Assembly: GCA_002346305.1 (NCBI GenBank)
Contig: DDZI01000064.1
Location: 10,993 to 24,458, forward strand
DNA: 13,466 nucleotides
DNA from: Actinobacteria bacterium UBA3012
GTDB taxonomy: Bacteria > Actinomycetota > Actinomycetes > Nanopelagicales > Nanopelagicaceae
Direction of reading: 5' to 3'
Part shown: positions 8,507 through 13,466 of the stretch, piece after piece
Numbering within the stretch: position 1 is the stretch's first letter
How the letters are laid out: each line of letters begins with the position of its first letter
Program-made: the position numbers and the translations under genes
The notes under the pieces: model-generated
What the model was told of the DNA's origin: nothing
What the model saw: the letters and a program-made list of their open reading frames with translations, nothing else
Databases searched by the model: none

Positions 8507-10020
8507 TTTGTGGACCTAGCGGACCTAATAGCATTTTTTAATTCAACTCTGTCGTCAAAAGGTAAAATTGTTCCCATGATCTCTTGCCCGGTTTCATGAC
8601 CTTTGCCGAGTACTAGGACGCAATCATCTTGCGCAGCGTTATCCACTGCAAATTTTATTGCCTCGCCTCTATCGACAATTACAAAATGATTCTCTAATAA
8701 TTTCATACCTTCGTGCATCTGATTAAGAATTGAAAGCGGGTCTTCGCTTCTTGGATTATCGCTCGTGAAGATCGCTAAATCTGCTCCTGAAATCAAGGCT
8801 TGTCCCATTAATGGACGCTTTCTCTCATCCCTATCTCCGCCACACCCTAGTACCGCGATGATCCGGCCTTTTGTGGAACTTCGAACGGCTTTTAGCGCAG
8901 CGCTTACCGCGTCTGGAGTGTGCGCATAATCAATTACGGCGCTGAATCTCTGGCCTAATTCAATTGATTCCATTCTTCCTGGCGCACCTTTTGCATTATT
9001 TAATGCATTTGCTGCAGATAATGGATCTATTCCACTTTCTACTGCAAGAGCGAGAGCCATTAAAACATTTGCGCTGTTGTAATCTCCCATTAGCGGTGTC
9101 GCAATCGAAAGCAAGATTCCCCCAGGGCCAGCGATAGTAAGTTCAACTACAGATTTACCAGAGCTACTTGGGTCGGCCAAAGAGGTATCTATAATTTTCC
9201 AGTTAGCTTTTTGATCATGAGTAGATATTGAAATTTTTTCAATCTCTGTTTCTTGAAATAAACGTTTGCCCCAAGAATCATCAATGTTGATAATCGCCTT
9301 CTCTGAAAATCCAAATTTAAATAGACGGCTTTTTGCTTGATAGTAATTTTCCATGGTTTCATGAAAATCTAAATGATCATGGCTTAGATTTGTAAATGCC
9401 ACAACCGAAAATTTTGTTCCCTCAACTCTATTGAGGGCAAGTGCATGGCTGGAAACTTCCATAACAACATTTAGATTATGTCTTTCCCGCATGATTGCAA
9501 ATATTGATTGCAATTCTGGAGCTTCTGGCGTCGTCCTTTTAGTCGAAAAAATTTCATCGCCAATACGCGTTTCAATCGTTCCTATCAAGCCAGAATTGCG
9601 CTTATTGAAATCCCAAATTTGTTGCAACAAATATGAAGTTGTTGTTTTCCCATTTGTTCCAGTTATCCCAAAGACGTTTATAGCGCTAGAAGGGCTTCTA
9701 TAGAATTTATCGGCAATAATTCCAACCCATAACCTTGGATTATTCACACGAAGTACTGGAATATCGGCATTAACAATTGCTGATTTGTCAGTTAACACGG
9801 CAATCGCTCCGTTAGCCACTGCTGAATCAATAAATTTTGATCCATGGGAGTTTTCTCCTGGAAGGGCTACAAATAAATCTCCTTGAATTACATCATTCGA
9901 ATTAAGCGAGATCCCTTTTATCAAAAGACTTATTTTTTCAAGATTTGCATCTGGTGATCCGATTAAGTCTGCAATTTCGCTCAATGAAAGTGAGTATTCA
10001 GAAATTAAATTGGATCGCAT
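8503..10020 (-). CDS. murE: UDP-N-acetylmuramoyl-L-alanyl-D-glutamate--2,6-diaminopimelate ligase MurE
   Basis: MurE adds the third residue of the peptidoglycan stem peptide. The product is 505 residues: N-terminal UDP-binding domain with GDLFVALPGENSHG (47-60), ATP P-loop GTNGKTTT (121-128), TTPEAPEL (163-170), MEVSSHAL (187-194) and NLSHDHLDFH (211-220). K230 in YYQAKSRLF sits at the carbamylated lysine position. In the C-terminal domain, DNPRSEDP (421-428) is the signature of enzymes specific for meso-diaminopimelate rather than lysine, so the wall is predicted to be the mDAP type. The ATG lies 8 bases after the ftsI stop; its best Shine-Dalgarno, AAGGA, lies inside the 3' end of ftsI. Confidence 0.97.
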   Translation of the reverse strand: MRSNLISEYSLSLSEIADLIGSPDANLEKISLLIKGISLNSNDVIQGDLFVALPGENSHGSKFIDSAVANGAIAVLTDKSAIVNADIPVLRVNNPRLWVGIIADKFYRSPSSAINVFGITGTNGKTTTSYLLQQIWDFNKRNSGLIGTIETRIGDEIFSTKRTTPEAPELQSIFAIMRERHNLNVVMEVSSHALALNRVEGTKFSVVAFTNLSHDHLDFHETMENYYQAKSRLFKFGFSEKAIINIDDSWGKRLFQETEIEKISISTHDQKANWKIIDTSLADPSSSGKSVVELTIAGPGGILLSIATPLMGDYNSANVLMALALAVESGIDPLSAANALNNAKGAPGRMESIELGQRFSAVIDYAHTPDAVSAALKAVRSSTKGRIIAVLGCGGDRDERKRPLMGQALISGADLAIFTSDNPRSEDPLSILNQMHEGMKLLENHFVIVDRGEAIKFAVDNAAQDDCVLVLGKGHETGQEIMGTILPFDDRVELKNAIRSARSTK

Positions 10021-10028
10021 TTTAATTC

Positions 10029-11828
10029 TTAATCCTTGGCTTCTGCCGCAGCCATTATTTTTTCACGCTTTTTTAAAGTTGCGGCGTCTAATGGGTAGGG
10101 ATCGCTTAGCTTTCCTGAAGGTGCTATTTGATAACTTTTGAGTGCATAAGAGATAACTTCTTTGAATACCGGACCACCTAAATATCCACCCCAATGAATT
10201 CCTTTAGGGTCCTGGATCGTAATGCTCATGACGAACCGGGGTTTTTCCGCTGGTGCAAATCCGATGAATGAAGCTGTGTACCCGCTATAACAACCGCACT
10301 TGTCGTTAAATCTGTTAGCTGTTCCAGTTTTTCCGGCGACTCTGTATCCGGGAATCTGAGCGCTTGGTGCCGTTCCGCCCTCTTCTACAACACTTTCCAT
10401 CATCACACTTAAAGTTTTAGCAACTTCTTCATCAACAACTCGAACTCCAGAGTCATTTACCTTAGGTGTGTAATGACCATTCTGGTTGCTCGTTCCTGCA
10501 AAAATATGAGGAACAGCACGAACTCCCCCATTGGCAATTGTTGCAAAAACACTGGTCGCTTGAATCGTAGTAAGAGAATAACCTTGACCAAATGCCACTG
10601 TTGGCGCGGTAGATCTAGACCATTTGTCTACCTTGCTAAAAATTCCCGGGGTTTCTCCAGGTAATCCCATATTCACTCTTTGCCCTATGCCAAATTTTGT
10701 TAAATATGAATAGAGCGTTTCTTCACTCATTTTCTCACCAATTTTTATTGTTCCAACGTTGCTTGACTTAGCCAAGACCCCTGTAGAAGTTAATTTCCAT
10801 TTTGGATGTGGCTCGTGGTCATTGAAGATTCGGTCTGCTCTTTTGATTTTATCTGGGATCTGAAAAATAGTTGTAGGTCCGATTAGCTTTTCTTGTAATG
10901 CTGCAGCAAATGTCATAACTTTCCCGGTTGAACCTGGTTCGTACGCTTCTTCAATCGCAGGGATTTTCAATAAATTTGGCTTGGTCACGTTAAATTTGTT
11001 TGGATCAAAGGTAGGGGCTGTAGCCAATGCCAGAATTTCACCAGTAGTTGGATCCATTAAAACGGCGGTGACTGACTGTGCGCGAGTTTTCTTTGCAACA
11101 CTTGCTATTGCGTTCTCAGTAATCCATTGTAAATCTCTATCAATAGTTAATCGGACATTTGTGCCAGCTTTTGCCGGAATAAGGGATTGTCTTGCTGAAG
11201 GAATTGATGGGCCTTTTCCGCTTGAGTAACTTAAAACTCCATCAGTACCACTTAATAAAGAGTTCATCGAAGCTTCTATTCCACCACCGCCTACACCCTC
11301 CGAATTCACAAATCCCAAAGTGTTTGCTGAGAGGGTTTTGCCTGGGTAATCTCTCTTGAACCCACGCTCTGTGAAAAATCCACCAATTCGCTTTGACATT
11401 GGCTTGCCTGAATTGCTCAGTGCGATTGCTTCTTTTATTTTTAGCCACTGCGCCGGAGTAATATCTTTTGCGATATAGACAAATTTTCGAGTGCCTGTTA
11501 AACGGCTTTGAACTGACGTAGTAGACGCATTGATAATTGGGGCTACTAATTCTGCAGTTACTTTAGGGTCACCAATTAGATTTTGATCTACAACGAGATC
11601 TAGGGCATCGATACTTCGTGCGAGAACATTTCCATTTCGGTCTGTTATCTCTCCGCGAGGTGCAGGCAAATCTACGGTTTGATTCAACTCACGTGCTGCT
11701 TGATGTGCTCGGTCCTGCGCATTTACTGCTTGGACAAAAACCAATCTAACGAAGAAGGAGAAAAAGACAACAAGAACTAAGAAAAATGAGATTCGTAATC
11801 TGGCTTGTGCCATACGGAGCGGGCTCAT
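10029..11828 (-). CDS. ftsI: Septal class B penicillin-binding protein FtsI (PBP3-like transpeptidase)
   Basis: FtsI cross-links new septal peptidoglycan on the outer face of the membrane and is the partner of FtsW. The 599-residue protein has a short cytoplasmic tail, one membrane anchor at about 12-34, and a dimerisation/pedestal domain starting with APRGEITDRNGNVLA (56-70). The transpeptidase domain has the three penicillin-binding motifs: SxxK as S300-T-G-K303, SxN as S355-S-N357, and KTG at 500-502. Two cysteines (C511, C513) follow KTG closely in NDKCGCYSGYTASF. The C-terminus ends in a charged helix (KKREKIMAAAEAKD) with no PASTA domain. The ATG overlaps the ftsL stop by 4 bases and has AAAGGA upstream. 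The position after ftsL supports FtsI rather than another class B PBP. Confidence 0.96.
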   Translation of the reverse strand: MSPLRMAQARLRISFFLVLVVFFSFFVRLVFVQAVNAQDRAHQAARELNQTVDLPAPRGEITDRNGNVLARSIDALDLVVDQNLIGDPKVTAELVAPIINASTTSVQSRLTGTRKFVYIAKDITPAQWLKIKEAIALSNSGKPMSKRIGGFFTERGFKRDYPGKTLSANTLGFVNSEGVGGGGIEASMNSLLSGTDGVLSYSSGKGPSIPSARQSLIPAKAGTNVRLTIDRDLQWITENAIASVAKKTRAQSVTAVLMDPTTGEILALATAPTFDPNKFNVTKPNLLKIPAIEEAYEPGSTGKVMTFAAALQEKLIGPTTIFQIPDKIKRADRIFNDHEPHPKWKLTSTGVLAKSSNVGTIKIGEKMSEETLYSYLTKFGIGQRVNMGLPGETPGIFSKVDKWSRSTAPTVAFGQGYSLTTIQATSVFATIANGGVRAVPHIFAGTSNQNGHYTPKVNDSGVRVVDEEVAKTLSVMMESVVEEGGTAPSAQIPGYRVAGKTGTANRFNDKCGCYSGYTASFIGFAPAEKPRFVMSITIQDPKGIHWGGYLGGPVFKEVISYALKSYQIAPSGKLSDPYPLDAATLKKREKIMAAAEAKD

Positions 11829-12262
11829 TCTTTGGTTCCTTTGTCATTTACAATTACGTCATTTATTTTGGGTTGATTTAAAATCAAGAATTCAGGATTG
11901 CCACTAGGCACCATGCCTAGGAGTCGTGCCTTCTTTGCCAATGATTCTGGTGAGGAAATACGAGCTAAATTTTGAGAATTTGCTTCTTCAAGATCAGCTA
12001 AGTGGATTGCTTCGAACTTAAGACGATGTAATTTAATAGCATCTTGATTCAAAGCTAAATTAAGACCCATTACCGAAATCAACGTAAAAATCATGGCACC
12101 AAAAATTATTGAATTGAATGCTGCTTTAGTTACCGACTTTCCTTCACTTGGCCTGAGGTCTGCGACTAAACGCAACACCGGATCTGGCAATCTCTGAAGA
12201 CGTGGAAGTGAGTTTGATGAAAGTTTTCGAGCTGGTGAACTCTTGAGAGCGGTTATCGCCAT
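11825..12262 (-). CDS. ftsL: FtsL-like septal membrane protein
   Basis: This small bitopic protein is probably FtsL, which with a FtsB-type partner and FtsQ activates FtsW-FtsI. Sequence identity alone is weak, as is usual for this family. The call rests on position (between rsmH and ftsI), size (145 residues) and architecture. There is a long basic, proline-containing cytoplasmic part (1-47), one membrane segment at about 48-70 (FNSIIFGAMIFTLISVMGLN), and a predicted extracytoplasmic coiled coil at about 74-102 rich in Leu, Glu and Lys. The short tail segment SPESLAKKARLLGMVPSG (104-121) is the recognisable FtsL/FtsB-family end motif. The start overlaps the rsmH stop by one base (TGATG), with GGGGGGAG about 10 bases upstream. 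Confidence 0.88.
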   Translation of the reverse strand: MAITALKSSPARKLSSNSLPRLQRLPDPVLRLVADLRPSEGKSVTKAAFNSIIFGAMIFTLISVMGLNLALNQDAIKLHRLKFEAIHLADLEEANSQNLARISSPESLAKKARLLGMVPSGNPEFLILNQPKINDVIVNDKGTKE

Positions 12263-13203
12263 CAGGCAGCCACTCCCCCCACTTTTTCAATTGCACGCAA
12301 TCGCACTGATGTTGCGCGTGGGTTTTCAGAAATTTCAAGTTCTGATGCGCTCTCGCTTTGTCTTGTTAGCAATCGATAATCGGCTGGGGTCGGCTCAATT
12401 GGCAAACCATGAGGGACTGATGTTGTTGAAACTGCAGTGAAGGCTCGTTTAACAATTCGGTCTTCTAGCGAATGATAAGAAAGTACAACCATGCGTCCGT
12501 TTTGATTTAAAATACTTAAAGCTGCAGGAATTGCTCGTTCAAGAATTGCAATCTCATCATTAATAAAAATCCGCAGTGCTTGAAAAGTGCGCTTGGCAGG
12601 ATGTCCACCTGTTCTGCGAGTTGCCGCAGGAATGCTTTCGCGAATAACTTCAGCCAAACGACTTGAGTTAGTGAATAACTCGACTTCGCGTTCTTTGATG
12701 ATTCGATCTGCAATTCGAGATGCAAATCTTTCTTCGCCGTATTCACGGAAAATTCGAGCTAACTCTTTTCCGCCAAAAGTGTTTACAACTTCAGCAGCCG
12801 TTACTCCATCTGTGGAATCCATCCGCATATCCAGCGGAGCATCCTGCGCGTACGCGAATCCTCTCTCTGGTTCATCAAGTTGCATTGATGAAACCCCTAA
12901 ATCAAAGAGAATTCCGTCAACACCACTAAATCCAGCAGTAGCAATAACTTGTGGCATTTGATCATAAATTGCGTGTACTAATGTGATACGCCCATCAAAT
13001 TTAGCCAACCGAGATTTAGCGTGGTCAATTGCAGTTAGGTCGCGATCAATTCCAATTAAATGAAGATTTGGAAAGTGAGAAAGTAATTCAAACGAATGGC
13101 CGCCAGCACCAAGTGTTGCATCAACAACTAATGCATTATTTTTTGTTAGTGCAGGAGAAAGCAAGGCAAGTGATCGCTCAAGCAATACTGGCTGATGTAA
13201 CAC
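12262..13203 (-). CDS. rsmH: 16S rRNA (cytosine(1402)-N(4))-methyltransferase RsmH (MraW)
   Basis: RsmH methylates N4 of C1402 in 16S rRNA at the ribosomal P site using S-adenosylmethionine. The product is 313 residues, normal for the family. Motifs are HQPVLLERSLALL near the N-terminus (3-15), the SAM-binding VVDATLGAGGHS (26-37) with LIGIDRD (49-55), the family hallmark GILFDLGVSSMQLDEPERGF (97-116) followed by PLDMRMD, RTGGHPAKRTFQALRIFIN (197-215), LSYHSLEDRIVKRAF (241-255) and the C-terminal NPRATSVRLRAIEK. The start is the GTG at 13201-13203, chosen because it gives the canonical N-terminus and follows GGGGAG by 4 bases. It lies downstream of a structured leader and overlaps ftsL by one base. 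Confidence 0.97.
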   Translation of the reverse strand: MLHQPVLLERSLALLSPALTKNNALVVDATLGAGGHSFELLSHFPNLHLIGIDRDLTAIDHAKSRLAKFDGRITLVHAIYDQMPQVIATAGFSGVDGILFDLGVSSMQLDEPERGFAYAQDAPLDMRMDSTDGVTAAEVVNTFGGKELARIFREYGEERFASRIADRIIKEREVELFTNSSRLAEVIRESIPAATRRTGGHPAKRTFQALRIFINDEIAILERAIPAALSILNQNGRMVVLSYHSLEDRIVKRAFTAVSTTSVPHGLPIEPTPADYRLLTRQSESASELEISENPRATSVRLRAIEKVGGVAA

Positions 13204-13207
13204 TGCA

Positions 13208-13217
13208 CTCCCCTTTC
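13208..13217 (-). promoter_or_regulatory. rsmH ribosome-binding site
   Basis: On the minus strand GAAAGGGGAG lies 4 bases before the GTG start of rsmH and fixes that start. The GGGGAG core (13208-13213) is complementary to the UUCCCC part of the hairpin loop in the upstream leader RNA (six pairs, one a G.U). AAGGGG is also complementary to the overlapping CCCCUU. This suggests possible masking of the site. Confidence 0.7.
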
Positions 13218-13251
13218 TTTCTAACTCTCTAAAACTCCCTTGATTCGCTGG

Positions 13252-13349
13252 CTCGAAACTTTGGACACCGCCGCCGGACGGATTGATCGGCGCCGGGGAA
13301 GGGGCGTCGATGCGCTATAGCTAGCCGCGGCAGTGACCGAAATTTCGAG
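13252..13349 (-). ncRNA. mraW-type cis-regulatory RNA leader upstream of rsmH
   Basis: Directly after the mraZ stop, 98 bases can form a multi-stem RNA. Positions 13327-13349 pair with 13252-13274 over 23 aligned positions in a single register: 21 pairs including two G.U wobbles, with only a C.A and a U.U mismatch. Inside lie a small hairpin GCTA-GCTA-TAGC (13314-13325) and a strong one, ATCGACGCC/GGCGCCGAT (13286-13311), with one A.C mismatch and loop CCUUCCCC. The mraW motif, found by comparative genomics upstream of mraW in Actinobacteria, is a structured leader with a conserved CUUCCCC terminal loop, as I recall it. Loop, host group and position all match. G+C is 62 of 98 bases, far above the surrounding genes. 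Its ligand or mechanism is not established; cis control of the rsmH-fts-mur operon is inferred. Confidence 0.85.
13286..13311 (-). other. Core hairpin of the leader RNA with CUUCCCC loop
   Basis: This is a nine-position stem (ATCGACGCC with GGCGCCGAT, one A.C mismatch) closed by the eight-base loop CCUUCCCC at 13295-13302. The loop is the diagnostic part of the mraW motif and is read on the same strand as rsmH, which sets the RNA's orientation even though the plus-strand complement would replace the mismatch with a G.U pair. Confidence 0.8.
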
Positions 13350-13466
13350 TTAGAAAAATCCTGGGAATACCTCCTCAGATACATCTGCGAAGCCCTTTTC
13401 GCGATCTGCGAGGTAGGACTCCCAAGCGGTTGCATCCCAAATCTCAACGCGAGTATTTGCGCCAAT
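13350..13466 (-). CDS. mraZ: Transcriptional regulator MraZ, C-terminal fragment (starts beyond the window)
   Basis: MraZ is the small AbrB-like DNA-binding protein, usually first in the dcw cluster, that in other bacteria controls transcription of its own operon. Only the last 38 codons and the TAA stop (13350-13352) are present, entering from the right edge in frame. They include TRVEIWDATAWESYL, then FADVSEEVFPGFF. The VEIWD-x-x-x-W-x-x-Y segment followed by FA-x-x-SEEV-x-PG is the characteristic MraZ C-terminus. The position immediately upstream of rsmH confirms it. The DNA-binding portion and the promoter with any MraZ-binding repeats lie outside the window. The structured leader begins right after its stop codon. 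Confidence 0.93.
   Translation of the reverse strand: MGANTRVEIWDATAWESYLADREKGFADVSEEVFPGFF

Noticed and set aside
11242..11448. Minus-strand frame of 68 codons inside ftsI
   Set aside because: It is an alternate frame within the FtsI pedestal domain, with no start context and no recognisable protein.
12144..12338. Minus-strand frame across the rsmH/ftsL junction
   Set aside because: It overlaps the 3' end of rsmH and the 5' end of ftsL, both with family motifs, in a third frame; a shadow.
13343..13349. Reading CGAAATTTCG as an independent short palindrome after mraZ
   Set aside because: These bases fit better as the outer end of the 23-position stem with 13252-13258, which continues in the same register.
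13229..13465. Minus-strand frame of 78 codons over the right edge
   Set aside because: It is out of frame with the true mraZ end and reads through the structured RNA; the mraZ frame has the family's C-terminal motif instead.

Overview
This window is almost entirely a division and cell-wall (dcw) cluster read on the minus strand. In transcription order, from high to low coordinates, it holds mraZ (3' end only), rsmH/mraW, ftsL, ftsI, murE, murF, mraY, murD, ftsW, murG, murC, ftsQ and the 5' end of ftsZ. All eleven complete genes look intact, have the usual family lengths and keep their catalytic motifs. I see no mobile element, tRNA, rRNA, CRISPR array or plus-strand gene.

Organism: the gene order is the actinobacterial one, with murC, ftsQ and ftsZ consecutive and no ftsA, murB or ddl between them. 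The FtsZ N-terminus (MATPQNYLAVIKVVGIGGGG), the MraY RDPLDLA stretch and an mraW-type RNA leader before rsmH also point to Actinobacteria. Base composition is low for that phylum, roughly 40% G+C by eye. This fits small-genome freshwater Actinobacteria such as the acI/Nanopelagicales group (Planktophila, Nanopelagicus). The lineage is inference; the phylum is much firmer.

Layout: mraZ ends at 13350. A 146-base gap follows, and most of it (13252-13349) can fold into a long, GC-rich stem with two internal hairpins. One hairpin has a CUUCCCC-containing loop. This matches my recollection of the mraW RNA motif, known from Actinobacteria upstream of rsmH. From rsmH to ftsQ (13203 down to 310) the genes overlap by 1-4 bases, abut, or are 6-8 bases apart, except for an 11- or 29-base murC/ftsQ overlap. 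This implies one transcript with translational coupling. A second real gap (167-309) precedes ftsZ, has small hairpins, and ends in a strong AAGGAGG ribosome-binding site.

Function: MurC, MurE, MurD and MurF build the UDP-MurNAc-pentapeptide (MurE carries the DNPR signature for meso-diaminopimelate). MraY and MurG make lipid I and lipid II. The FtsW-FtsI pair polymerises and cross-links septal peptidoglycan, FtsL and FtsQ belong to the membrane divisome core, and FtsZ forms the ring. RsmH methylates 16S rRNA, and MraZ is usually the cluster's own transcription factor. I found no undescribed protein system. The most interesting element is the structured rsmH leader and its possible pairing with the rsmH ribosome-binding site.
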